Shown here in pieces: positions 39,901-53,600 of a stretch of 64,000 bases of DNA. The position numbers and the translations under genes were made by a program. This DNA is from Telopea speciosissima (Eukaryota > Streptophyta > Magnoliopsida > Proteales > Proteaceae), in the NCBI RefSeq assembly GCF_018873765.1, contig NC_057922.1, positions 15,761,563 to 15,825,562 on the forward strand. Direction: 5' to 3'. Within the stretch, counting starts at the first letter, position 1. Each line of letters begins with the position of its first letter. Below the pieces are notes generated by a model. It had not been told where the DNA came from, made no database searches, and saw nothing but the letters and a program-made list of their open reading frames with translations.

Positions 39901-42900
39901 GTGAGCAGCCCAAAGCAAATCCAAGCACTCAAAAGGAACCAATCAAGTTCTTAAGCGAAGAAGAAAGTCCTTCCATCCCTAGGGTGGTCTATGATCACCA
40001 TAACAACAAATACAACCAACCAACAAGCCCTTACTCTTTATGAGTTTTGGGAATAATCCCCATTGATAAGTCCGAGATCCACATCTATGAATTGAAAGGT
40101 CCGAATGACCAACTCTGTTGAACCTAGAAGGTTCTGTATGATTATGTGTTTTGGATATGAAAACCTTGTATGATGTGTGTTTAGGTGTTCTAACATGTTA
40201 GCTAATGTGCTAAGAGATTGATGAACCCAAGTACTTGAGGTGCAAACCATTGATTGAAGAAATGACAAGTTAATTGAAGAAGATTTGCTGTCGACAGACT
40301 TTCGTGAAGCTAAAGACTGATCCAGCTTGAAGAACAAATTGTAGAATATTTCAAGATGAAAGTGGATAAAGTTGAAGACATCTTAAGACATAGGATTTGC
40401 TCTTTAATTTTAAATTTATGTAATCCTTATGTTGATGTCCACAAGATAAGAAAGCACAAAGTAAAAGTCAACTAAAGACCTAAATGAACAAACCCAAGAA
40501 ACTGGGTGGTTTAACTTAGAAAACTATATGACTTTACTGTTCACGGACTTCTTTGGGTAGTGATGGTCATCCGTGCTTACAAAGGAATATTAAGCCAAAA
40601 CTAAAGACATTTCTGAAGGACAACCGTGCCTTATATTGAGTGTCCGCAAACAATCCTAACGGACTTCCGTGACTTGCTTTCATCGTGACAAACACTAAGA
40701 TTTTTGAGTCCTGTACTCTTGTGTCCACAGACTTTCGTAGAGGTCACATGGACTTGTGTCCTATGAACAATTAATGTTCTGGTAGTGATGTTTGACTAGA
40801 TTTGAATGTATTAAATGCATCACTTGAACTCTAACCAACTGAGTGAGAACTCTAAACATTTTCATTGATGTTAATGAGCTCCAACAGCTAGATTTCTTGG
40901 CAACGAAATTGTTTTATTGAAGACCCAAATAGTTTGAATATTTCGTACCTTTGAGAAATCCCAAAATGGACTCCAACAACTAGTTTAATAGCTAATTTGT
41001 TGCACATATAAAGGCTTGAGTCATTTGAATTGAATAACACTAGAACATACAAGGAAATATCATATTGAGAAAGGGCTTGACAGCTTGTGAGAATCATTGA
41101 GCTTGAATTGGTGCAATTACATACTTGTATGAAGTCATATTGCTGTGTGTAGCTTGTGGACATGTTCTACAACTATTGAGGTGCTCGTGGATGTGTTCTG
41201 CAGCTGAAGGAAGAAATCCTTGATCTGTGTGATCCGGGTAGAAATCCTTGGCCTATGTGGCTTAGGTAAAAGAAATCCTTGGCATGTGTGGCTACATATT
41301 GCAAGAAAGCGTAAGAAGCATTTGTCACCCAATTGGCCAATTCACCCCCCTCTTGGCTGTTGCCATTCGATCCTACAAACTCTGCAATTATTTGTTAAAA
41401 TCTATCTCATGGGGGCTTTGAGGGTCGTCTTTTGTTTCCCTTATCAAGCATGCCACAAGCCACAAGCCGCTGCTCGAAAGTTCTATGGATAGCAGAGATC
41501 TCAACAAGAGGTGAATTACTTGATCATGCTGACGACAACAAGATAGCCTACCATGATCCATGATAGAGGCATTTTGGAGTTTTTATCCATTGATTACTTC
41601 ATCAAGCACTGGAACCTTGTGGTTTTCTCTAGTGTGTAGAAAGACGCAACTCACCATTCTTGGGATCCTCCCCCCAAAAGCACTATCAAGCTTAATACAA
41701 ATGGAAGTTCTTCGGGAAACCCAGGCACATTGGGATTGGGGAGTTTTTGGGATCATGAGAGTGACTCTGTTAGTCTCTCCGACCCTATTGGAAGAACTGA
41801 TTCTATTAAAAGTTTTTCTTTCCAACGTTGATCAGAAGTAATAACAGTACAAGTGATGGAGAACTTGACCAACAAGGGTTTAGTTATTTTAGACTTACTT
41901 TTGGGTTCTTTTCAATTGTTCAAACTCGGGGTTTAAGTTTTGGGAAGTTTTTTAAAGCTTTTCTAGTTACTTGAAACTTTAAGTTTTAAATTACTTATTG
42001 TACAACTAACTATTATGTGTGGAACAAGTAACTGCTTGCCTTAAGAAAAACTAACTAGTTACTTATGGTACAAGTAAATAGTTCCTTAGGGGAAAGCAAC
42101 TAAGGCTTGGGGAAATCTATGCCCACGTAAAGGATTGTAGGTCATTCTGAAATCTGAAAAGGTAATGAAGTTTCAGAAAGTTTACAACATAGGGAGATTT
42201 CTCCCATGGAGGTGAGAATGCTTTCAGTTCTACGAGGGATGGCCTAGAAGTCTAGGTGTGAATGCTCAGAATTGTCTATCTTCTTCGATCCTACATCAAC
42301 AAAGGATTCCCAATTGGTGATTCGTTGGATTGAAGCATCGGTAGGTAAGGGTGTTAATCGGTTCGTTCCGGTTTTTCAGTTCAGTTCAAGATAGAATATG
42401 TACAAACAAAAACCGAACAGAAATCGAGTAATTTTCATAACCTCAAACCGAATCGATTCAGTTTTATTCAGTTCCCATTCGGTTCATACACAGTCTCGAT
42501 AATTGGGTTTAACATATTTGGTTAAGTTCGGTTCACTTCTTCGATTTGTACAAGACTTAGGAATGTCTCATATTGGCCTTGAAGAAGCAATGCACGAAAG
42601 AGGAAACGAGCAGAAGTCCAGAACTGCAGAAGAGAAGTGAAGTGAGTCAATAATCAAAGGCAAAGCGGAAGAGATGAAGTGAAAACTGAAATCTTACAAC
42701 TCATGTTACAGCCTTTTAGGGTTTAGTATGGTTTAGGTTCGGTTCATAAGGGTTACACTTGATTCGGTTTGGTTCGGTTCAAACCAACAATTTTTAGCCT
42801 AAAACTGAAACTGAAAGTTTGAAACAAATTTCTTATGTTCGATTTGGTTCGTTTTTAAATGGCTGTTTTGGTTCCGGTTTTGAGTTCTGGTTCTAAATTG

Positions 42901-44611
42901 ACACCCTTATCAGTAGATAGTCCATGGAGATATCTTCCTCTTATTAAAACAGCCAAGGCCATTCTTAACCAAAGAAACTTCTCTTCCTATTGGAGACTGA
43001 GACCCGCAAACTCTCTTGCCAATGAGCTAGCGAGGTAGGAGACAGGAAGGGGTTCTTTGTACCTGGGGCCGTATCCTATTTAGGGTTTGTTGTTGTCGTA
43101 GTACTTATTCTTTGCATCTTTGCTATTTTTTTTAAAATAAAATTTCGCAATTATCAATAAAAAATTAGGGGGAGAGGATCAGTGTCATGCAGAAGCATTT
43201 TCAGCTCATGGACATAATTCTATTGCCTCTTCACCGAAGTATTTTTAAGCAAGGCAAAAGAGGATTATGAATGCCATCAACCTAGGGTTTATTTCGAAAT
43301 TTTCTTGTCTAGATATGAATTAAATTATGTTCTGCAACTTAAGTAAACTAGGGAAATTCTTTATTTTTAATGATATTTCAGCTAATATAGAGTGATTTAC
43401 AGTTTGATTACCACATGTAAAGAAGATTTACTACTTTCTCAACTCCTTGTTTGAGTCTTAGTATGCTTAGAATTAAAGTGAAAATAAGGGGTGGCCTAAT
43501 ATAAAGCACAAAGGGGATGACCAGCACAGTAATGGTGAATTTTAAGATTGGTCAAATCAAAGATTAATACCTTCTATTTGTTGTCCTGTTGTTATAGCTA
43601 CAGTACTCCCTCTCACCATAGCATTGGTGCTTTACCTTCTCTATCCCCACCACCCCAACTGAGATAATTGGTGAGTTCCCTCTAATCGCATCAGTGCTTA
43701 TTGAATCTGATTTACATATATATTATTTTTATTCAGACCGTTCCCTATTGATTCTATCAACTAATAGAAAAGATTGAGTAATTGTGGGTGTTAGTTGTAC
43801 TGTTTGTCTGTTCATTGCTCCGTTTGTGCATACATATACCTCTGGTCAACTAGGCTACAACATGTACCAATACTCAACACACAAATGAGAGATTGGATTC
43901 ATTAAAGTTGTGGGTGAGCCTAATACACCGACAAAATTGTCTTATATGGAACTGTTGGAGAAGTTCTCTACTCTCACAGAAACTGCTAGTTTTTGCTATT
44001 CTTCAGCTTTTTCATCTTATTTGACTATCTGTTGTTGGTAGATAAGATTGTTTTGCTATTAGGGTGTTTGCTCTTTATTTCTCCCATGCTGGTAGGATTT
44101 GCAGTTCCTTCTATCATGTTGAATTTGTTCACCTAAGTTTTACGAAGCTCGATTGGGTCCACCATCAAGACTGCAACTTTGCCATTATCCTCTATAATCT
44201 ATCCACATCTGGTTAGCCTGCAGTCTCCTCAGATCTAAATTCTTTGATGATCCATTTTCCACTCATTGTATCCTGTTTTACAGCAGCAGCTACAACCTAG
44301 AAAATTATCATTTTTAAGCCTTAATTACCACCGTCTTTGTTATCTAAAATTGCAAGCAGAGTTCCATCTTTTCTTGGAAAGAATTCTAACTACAGTCCTC
44401 AAACTATAATTTTTTAGCCCATAATACCAGTTTCATAATCAATAACCAGTTCCTAGTAATGGCGTGGAATGCCCTGGAAAATCAATAAAACCGAACCTCC
44501 AATTTTTCCATAAAATACAATAAATACTGAACTGACAGAAACTGTAAAATTCCTGGTAAACATGCATCCTTAACTCTAATCCCTTACCCTTTTAATTTCG
44601 TTTTCCTCTTT

Positions 44612-44647
<36 letters not shown>

Positions 44648-47600
44648 CTGGAATGATGTTTTATTAAACCTAAACATTCTCTAGCCCAATAAGCATCAAC
44701 TGCTTTATTAAAATTCCTTTCACCAAATCAAAACTCTAATCGAAGTTCTTATATTTACTTCTGGAAAGACCATCTTAAGAAAACTCAAAATGAGAAGAGG
44801 CCCCAAATACACTCAGACAAGTTGATGCCTACCAAATCATGGAAGACAGGCTCAAAAAGGAAACATGCCAAATTCTGGATAGATGCTCAATGTACATGAA
44901 ATAATCAAGCATTTCTAACTGGAACATATGTTGATATTCTACATTTAGCAGATTTAAATACTCTTATCTTTGCTAAATACTTGACTTCAGCAAGCCAAAA
45001 GCATCAAACTTCTTATCTTCAGAATGAAAGTTGTGTTCACAGATGGACACACATACACATACACAGTACAGCCATAAAGTGTATACACTCCCAAGGTTCA
45101 CATAACTCAATATAGAGAAGAACATACCAAGGGTATAGAGCGGCAAAAGCTTAAGCGCCTCAGGAAGAATCAGTTGTCCAGAGGATGATACTGTAGCACA
45201 ATGCTTACGATATGAATGCAGAATGCTTATGCAGAAGTTTGTAATCTGTTCTCGGATTTGTGAAAGTGGGCTGGTAGGTATTTCACTGGCCGCTACAAAA
45301 GGCATAAAATTGAAAATGATCAATATCCTCAACATGAAGTAAAAGTTATTGATGAACTAAGTATGGGTCAAGCATCATCAGTGGACCCAGTACACAACAA
45401 GCTAACAATTAAATAAGAAACAATGGCAACATTTTATGCTGAATATTTCTCAATGTTTAACGCAGTTCAAGTAAGAAATGTGTTTCAATTCATGGAATAG
45501 ACCTCGATGAAAGAGTGAAGAATAGACAGAAAATCAGTGGTGGAAAAGACATAAGATGTGATTAATTACCATGCTTCAAGAAACATGCAAACTGAGTATC
45601 CAGATCAGCAGACCGAAACAGATTACTGAGCACCGTTGTGCATGGAAGTGATAAAGTAGTCACTCGGATTCTTCTTTGGCCATATACAGTTGTGTAGAGA
45701 AGGGCGCACTAGAAAATAGAAAGCACAGTACAACCACAAGTTTAAAAGGGATTTCTTTCACAGATTCATAAATACAGGACCACTAAAACCAGTGTAAATA
45801 TGATGAATACTTGTTTCTACCTGAAAAGAACACTCAGATCCCTCCTGGAATTTATCATCATGTTTTAAGGTGACCATAATAGTTTTGTCACTGTCAATCT
45901 GCACAAAACAACGGCATTTGCCAGATATAAAAACTAATCTCCACCATGTACTATTTCACAGGCGAGTTTAACAAATAGTCTTGGTTAACAGGGCACTACA
46001 TTAAAAATCCAATAAATAAAAGAGAAACAAAGATAGACATGCTCAACAAATGAAATCCGAGAAATTGTCCAGATCAAATTCCTACAGCATTACATACACC
46101 AGGTGAACTGTTTCAAATGTAGAAAAATATCACTAGTAACGCGGAAAGCTTAAGACCAATGTTCTGAGAGACAGTCCAGCCCATACGTTGAAAATAGTTA
46201 AGCCATAGCTCAACTCAGCTTGACTCAACTAACCCTTTTCCCAACTAAATGGGGTCAGCTACATGGATCCTTCTTCACCAATTTAATTCTATTTAAAACC
46301 ATGTTTGATTGGTCAACCGACTTAACCCAAAGCCATTCATATCTTTTCTCACCTCTTCTTACCAAGTAATATTTGGTCAACCCTTTAGTCTTTTAACAAC
46401 TCTAATCTGCATCATAGCACTCTTCCCCAGCGCACTCAATGGCCTTCATTGTAAATGCGCATATGAGATCAAACATCTCTCCTTCAACTTATTTTCTACT
46501 TGAGCCAGTCTAAATCATCCCAATTTATTTGCAGCTGGTTGAACTCTCTACCCAATTTAGTAAAAAAAGAGAAAATGTCTGGTACATCTATTCAGCTGGA
46601 TGGTTTGACTGTGTTCAATAGCTTTAATAATAAAAATTATGCCTTAGAACTATTTTCAGTCCAGTAGTCCCACACTCAAAGCAAGCCTTAAACCCCAAGA
46701 TAGGTTTGGAGCAGATTGATGTAGTTCAAAGGTCCTTTGCTAATTCTATTATGCCCTGGTCAGTTAACTCCACTTTTCTTTGTTTAATTCCAAAAGAAGC
46801 CATCTCTCTATCTTTGCTGGTTATCAGCACATAGCACTTTGCAACTTACTCTATAAGATCATTACTAAGACCATGACAAAAAGGCTGCAGTTGGTGATTA
46901 GTGCTTTGGTTGGTGATACCCAGTCAACATTTATTAAACGAAGAATCATTTTAGATAACATCCTGGTGTGCCATGCTGTGGTCCAGGGATTGGATCAAAA
47001 GAATTCATCTCAGTTTTGAAGATTGATCTTCATTAGGCATATGACTCTTTAAGCTGGAACTTCCTCTTCTTAGCCATGCATAAAACGGGTTTTCTTGTGA
47101 AGTTTGTGGCCTAGGTGGAAGCTTGTGTGAACTGGCCATGTTTTCTGTTCTCTTGAATGGTAGCCCAGCTGGTTATTTTCCTAGTGGTAGAAGAATTCAT
47201 CAGGGTGATCCCATTTCTCCTTCCTTATTCATTATCGCTATGGAATTTTTCTCATCCTTGATAGGAAATTTATATTCTGAGAGTAGAATCCAATTGCTGC
47301 CTCAAAATTATCCAATTTATGTTTGCGGATGACTTAATGATCTTGATGAAGGAATCTCGTGAATCGATTTTAGCTAGTTTGGGCGACTTAGAGATGAGTT
47401 TGCTGCCTATTCTCGGCTGCATCTTAACAAGTATAACTCCTCTATTATTCTTGGAGGCCTTTCCCATTCTAGCAGTATGCAACTTATGAAATAAACGGGT
47501 TTTTACAAAAGCTAAGCTTCTTATCAAATATGTTGGTGTCCCACTTATTCTAGGGAAGTTATCAATTGGTGATTGTGCTCCAATTTTGGATTTGGTTCGA

Positions 47601-50600
47601 CAAAAGTTAGAAGGATGGAAGGCTCATTTCTTATTGTATGTTGCGGATGCAGTTGGTAAATTCGGTTCTTCAGAGTTTTTACACCTGCTGGTCGGGCTTA
47701 TTCGGTCTTCTGGGTAAGGTGATCAACAAGATTGAATCCATGTTTTCTAACTTCTTTTGGTCAAGTCCTACTCTTGAGAAGAAGACCCATTATGTTTCTT
47801 GGGATTGATCTGCAAACCTAAAGAACAGGAAGAGCTAGCATAAAGCATAGCAAGGACATGAATATCGCAGGGATCATAAAGCAAATATGGTGGATTGCCG
47901 CACCCAAAGACAATCTTTGGGTTAAATGGATCAATCACTGATTGCCTCGTCCAAAGACAATATTTGGGTTAAATAGATCAATCACAGGTACTTGAAGAAT
48001 GATTATATTTGGACAGTGAAACCCCTCCAGAACTATTTGTGGGTATGGAGGAAGATATTGAAATATAGGGACCATGTAGAACCTCTAGTGCATCATCTTA
48101 TTTGGAATGGGATGTCTACAAGACTATAGCTTGATAAGTGGCATCCCGCAAGAATTCTGATTTACAGCTTTGGGGACCGTATCCGTTAGATGCGGGATCT
48201 AGAAAAATGACAAAGGTGGAAGACATTTTTTGTGATTGTGTTTGGTCCTTCTATCGCTTATGGATTTGATTGAAGCGTGGCAGCAGCTTCCCAATATTAC
48301 AAAGCTCCATCATTCTGATCCTGACATAATAATATGGAAAGGTAAAGCCAGTGGCTTTTTTTCTACCAAATCGGCTTGGGAGATGATTACATAAAAGGTG
48401 GCTAAGGTAGATTTCGCAGATGGAGTCTGGTTTACTGGTAATATTCCAAGACATTCAGTTACTACTTGGAAGATGCAATTAGGTTTTGCCTGCACAAATC
48501 CAGCTGATTCGAAAGAAGATAGGTGTTAAATCCATTTTGTGGTTTTTTTTTTTGGGGACAAGAATTGAGAGTTGGGATCACCTGTTCTTTGATTGTTATT
48601 TCAGTTCTGCTGTTAGGGATGATGTGTTAAGTATTTGCTACCAGAGCAGGAGGCAGAAGTGAAACATTGTTGAGGAGGCAACGTGGATTAGCTATGAGTA
48701 TGGAGGAGATGACTCAATTGGGATGATGGGGAAGCTGCATTCAGCTCCACTGTTCACCATCTTTGGCAAGATCATAACTTTCGGTGTTTTAGAAATAAAA
48801 CAAGAACGAGACCTCAACTTCTGACAGCCATTAAAGAAGACGTTCTGTTAAGAAGTACATCTTGTTCATTTTCTGGTATTCAAAATTCGAGGAACATTTA
48901 TATTGCGTAGTGTGGTATTCAAGTTGTATGGGTATCCCAAAAGCTTGCTCTTGGATGTTTCCTCCAATGGATACAGTTGCTCTTCATTGTGATGGGTCTC
49001 TCCCATAGTTCGAGAATTCACGAGATCTCACCGAGTTTCTCAGTTTTTCGAAATCCCGACACAAGACTGCCTATGAGTCTCAAAATGTCAATATCTCGCC
49101 GAGATCTTGGATCTCGGTTTGACCTAGGAAAATGCCCATCTAGGTCCTTTATATGAGTGCCAGATCTCGAGATCTTGCTGGAAAATCTTGGTATACAGAC
49201 ACCTATCTATGCCAGGAACCAAGATAGACACTTATTTATGCCTAATATCATTTAAGTAAATGTTCATTTACTTAAGATATTATTCATAAATAAGCAAATA
49301 CCCCCCTATTTGAATCAATAAAATAGTTAAAAAATCAAATTCCAAAAGGAAAAAAAGTCAACCCCCCAGTTCAAGAACAAAAACTGGATTTTCGGCGGTA
49401 GGTGCAATTTTCAACTTTCTAATGCTGGGGTTTTTCTCAAATCTAAAAATTCCATAAATCTTATTATGGTAAAACATTGCTAAAAACCAAAAGTGCGGTA
49501 AAATATTCATTCGTTTTGATGTCCAAAAATATATTTTCATTCAGAGCAATTTTGACAGCATTCGCGCACACCAAATCTGATTTATATTGAAGGAGTTATG
49601 AACCGGTCAAACTTAATTCAGTGTGCGCGAATGCTGTCAAAATCGCTCTGAATGAAAATATATTTTTGGACATCAAAACAAATGAATATTTTACCGCACT
49701 TTTGGTTTTTAGCAATGTTTTACCATAACAAGATTTATGGAATTTTTAGATTTGAGAAAAACCCTAGCATTAGAAAGTTGAAAATTGCACCTACCACCGA
49801 AAATCCAATTTTTGTTCTTGAACTGGGGGGTTGACTTTTTTTCTTTTTGGAATTTGATTTTTTAACTATTTTTATTGGATTCAAATAGGGGGTATTTGCT
49901 TATTTATGAATAATATCTTAAGTAAAAGCATTTACTTAAATGATATTAGGCATAAATAAGTGTGTTTGTCCTGTGTCTATCCTGGTTTCTAGGATAAGTA
50001 AGTGTCTGTCCTGCTTTCCCACTAAGTGAAACTCCTATTTTGACTTTGTTTTTGCAAAGTCTGATAGTGCCATTGTGTTTAAATGGCCAAAAATAGGTTG
50101 AATACCAAGTTTCAGACCCAAACTAGGTCTAAAACCCACCGAGAGGAGGCTTCGAGTCGGAAAAAAAAAAAAGTGCACCAACTCGGTGAGATCTCGACTC
50201 GACTTGGTTTTTCAAGGGTCCGAGTTGGCACCGAGACCCAAGTTTTCGAACCTGTCTCTCCTTCAAAATAAAGCCTCATATGGGAGGCTGGTTCATGATG
50301 AGGTAGGAAATTCCATTGTTGCTTATGTAGGGATTGGTTCTGACAGATCAGTTTTACATACAGAGTTGCTGGCTATTTATAGAGGCTTGGTATTATGTGG
50401 GGAGAAGAATTTTCAGAAGAATGCAGTTAGAGCTGATTATAAGTTAGCAATTGACATTCTGGAGCGCAAAGTACAAGGTCCTTGTGCGGTACAGCCTTAC
50501 ACGTACAGCATCTGAAAAGTGCCATATTGCAGCTAGTGAACAGGATTCGATGGAGACAATTCCAGCATGTCTAGCATGAGATGAATTAACCGGCTGATTT

Positions 50601-53600
50601 CATAGGAACTGTTATTTAACCATCGGAATTTCCTATCGATCTCTCTAATTGTGTAAAAAATGATACTGACTAGTGTATTTATTACAGATTGTAAATTTCT
50701 AGTTTCTTAATAAAATTGATATTACCAAAAAAATGGGGGGGGGGGGGGACCCAGTGACCCAAAAGTCTAATCTAAAGAAAGAATACAGAGAGAGAGAGAG
50801 AGAGATACTCAACAAAAGTAAAGGTATGACAGACACACATGGATTTCTGAAAAAGCAAGGAAAAGACCATAGCAACACTTCTACACCAACAATGATGTAG
50901 ATCAAGGTTCCAGATTTCTTTGAAACCGAAATATTTTGGGTTTCAATCGAAACTCTGCATGTTTCGGCTAGTATTTCAGTGGTCAAATGGCCATATTTTG
51001 ACTCATAACTTATAAGAAACCCTAATTAAGAATTTCTAAACATATACGAACCTTTAGATTGTATTTTTTTTAAAAAAAACCCAAAATGGTAGTTTGGGTT
51101 TGTACCCTAGGTGGATATACTTTCTCAAATACAGCCTATTCTATACATAATTGAGTATTAGAACACATTGAATTCAATAAAAACAAAAAAAATATGCATT
51201 GGGAATGACAAGAAAACCATTTAATATTACATAATGTCAAAGTGTTACAAATACAAGTACAAATGTACAAGTGTTACAAGTAGTCCAGTACAAGTGTATG
51301 ATTCAAGGTTTAAACACCCCTACAAAACCATTCCTCCAACTCTATGCCAGTACCACATAGAGTTCCAGAAAGGCTAGAAACCTTTGGGGAAAAAGGATAT
51401 ACCTCTAAGTTTGAATCTTACACAAATCTTGCTTAAATGTCCCAAATCGTCATTATAGATGCTTTGTAGCAGTACCTAACATTATGTCCCACCAAGATAT
51501 GTATGTGATTTGGCCACAACTACTAAATATAGGGGTTTTTTTGGAGTTTTCCCTTCTCACAGAAGAAACCACACAAAATTCACAAAAGTGGTCAAATTTT
51601 GACCCATGCCGATCGAAATAGGGCTTTTATATGCACTATTTTGTACCGAAATCCAGTCAAAGCCGAAATTTCGGTCGAAACCCTGCGTTTCTACACCTTT
51701 AGTGTGCTCCTTGTGTACAACACAAAACCTTCACCTCCAGTCATCCTATTGAAAAAGTTAAACCAAAAAAAAAGCAGCAGTCGATGTGGGGGTTCTGCAA
51801 AGTATACAACATGTGCACACTGGCTTCCTTTTAATAAATTTTAAATACAGATGTCAAGAGTTGTCACATTGGACCAGGACAACTGAATCAGTGAATGCGG
51901 ACCTGGTTATCTTTTCGGGTTGATAGAGAAACCGGATATCAGAACTTAACACTTTAAACCGACCAATCAACAAGCATACTGCTTAATTAAACTAGAGTCA
52001 TAATTTCCAAAATCATAAATCTTACAGAATTAGGAACGTCCATGGGATCTGATTTTGAAATTTGGGGGAAAAATCATCATTAACATGGTTATCTTAAGAC
52101 ATTATTGAACTGACAGAAGAACAGACAAGAATCCTCTTAAATTATAGAACAGTAACTAAGAACTTCATCAAAGATAATACATACCCCAGGAAGATCCACA
52201 TCGGTGGGAATACGTTTACAGTAGTTTCCAGAGTATTCTTGAACTTGGAGACCCTACAAAAGAAAGGAAAAATAAAAAGGACAATCATTTAAGTGCTCAT
52301 ATAATAGACTGCTAGATTACAAAAGAGCAGTCAGGGCCAAAAATAGTAAAAATTAGAAGACAGTACAAGATTAAAAGAGACTGACCTGGCTACAACGTAC
52401 ACGCATCACTGCCTCAAAACCTTGAGGTCTTGTGACATTCCATCTAAGATCATTGTAAAGCTTGGCAGAATCAGAAAGGACTGAAAAAGGGTAGTAATAA
52501 TATATCTGAAACAGGAAAAAATTTGGAACCCATTAGCCAGAAAAAGATAAACATTTCAAACAAACATGGTTACAAATGTTGACACCTTTCCACCAAAGTT
52601 TACTGAAGGATTCTTATCCACCAAAACAAACTCATGAATAATTAGAAATTGTTAAAAAAAAAAATAGTCGAAATGGATTGAGGCTACGAACAAGTCATAA
52701 TCTGGAGTAAGCCCTTTTTCCTAGTTGAGCAAGGTTTTATTGAAAAAAAAATACAATAACTTCTAACCCAAGTTTTACATGACTAATAGATGTCAGAAAT
52801 AAATTAGGTCATTAGGTTATTCAACAGCAGTTATTGGATACAGGCATGCATCACCATTGGCACCATTAACGATACCATGTAAAGAAAGCTCCTATGAAAA
52901 AACCAAGCTACTGTTCTCTAAACTTCAGTTTGAGACATAGAAATATCAGGTACATCAATTTATTCGATAAATGGATATCATGGAAATTTAAAAAAACACC
53001 ACCACCACCAGCAGAAAGTACCTGTCCTCCAGTAATTTTCGGGACAACAGAGATGGAAGCAATATCTACATAACTCTGGGTGGTAATGAAGACGTCAACA
53101 CAAACCTGGATAAAGGTGACTCATCAAATGGTTTCCTTTAAAAAAAATAATCCACATATTGTTGCAATAGCACAACTGGGAGTCACCAGGAGCCAATCAT
53201 TATGCAGATAAAAAATAAGTGAAATCTAAGTTGGAAAAGAAATAAGCATATACAAAAGAATCTCACTTGATACTCGGCAAATTCTATTGCCATTGTCTTC
53301 AGATTCTTGTCAGCCGGTTGGAGCATTTTATGGGCCTCCTAAAATTCAATGACGTGGCAATAAGAATTCAGGAAATATTTTGTTTGCACAAAAGGAGTTC
53401 ATACAGCAGTAACAATAATTTAAAACACAGCTCTGGAGGGTAACATTTAATTCTGACTTGTGACATGACAATCCATACAAGTCAAGCCAACTAACCTTTT
53501 TATTTTTCACCAAATGTTTTGGCGCTTCAGAGTGTAGTTTGTTAGAATTAAAATCGTCAGAGAAATAAAAGTGCATCATAGGCCAGAATAAAAAATACTG

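Larger units (their letters stand above)
36536..45127. other. 8.6-kb SEC24 intron rich in insertions
   Basis: The splice sites are CTTG|GTATG at 45128 and CCAG|CATTGG at 36535. The intron holds an Au SINE split by a hAT-like element, a plastid DNA fragment, an LTR-like stretch, an L1 LINE 3' part split by a MITE, and a TA microsatellite. The remaining stretches (36700-37480, 38340-39110 and 43170-45120) show nothing that I recognise. Confidence 0.7.
45899..52184. other. 6.3-kb SEC24 intron rich in insertions
   Basis: The intron lies between the exon ending LPTD-type VDLPG (52185) and the exon starting IDSDKT (45898). It contains an RTE-like tail, an L1 LINE with a nested palindromic element, and another cgaaa-rich element. 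The rest (51700-52184) shows nothing recognised. Confidence 0.7.

Noticed and set aside
39748..39954. 68-codon plus-strand frame after the plastid fragment
   Set aside because: No family resemblance. It begins in plastid-derived sequence and continues into unrelated DNA.
46780..47332. Two plus-strand frames as host proteins
   Set aside because: They carry L1 reverse-transcriptase motifs and are parts of a dead LINE.
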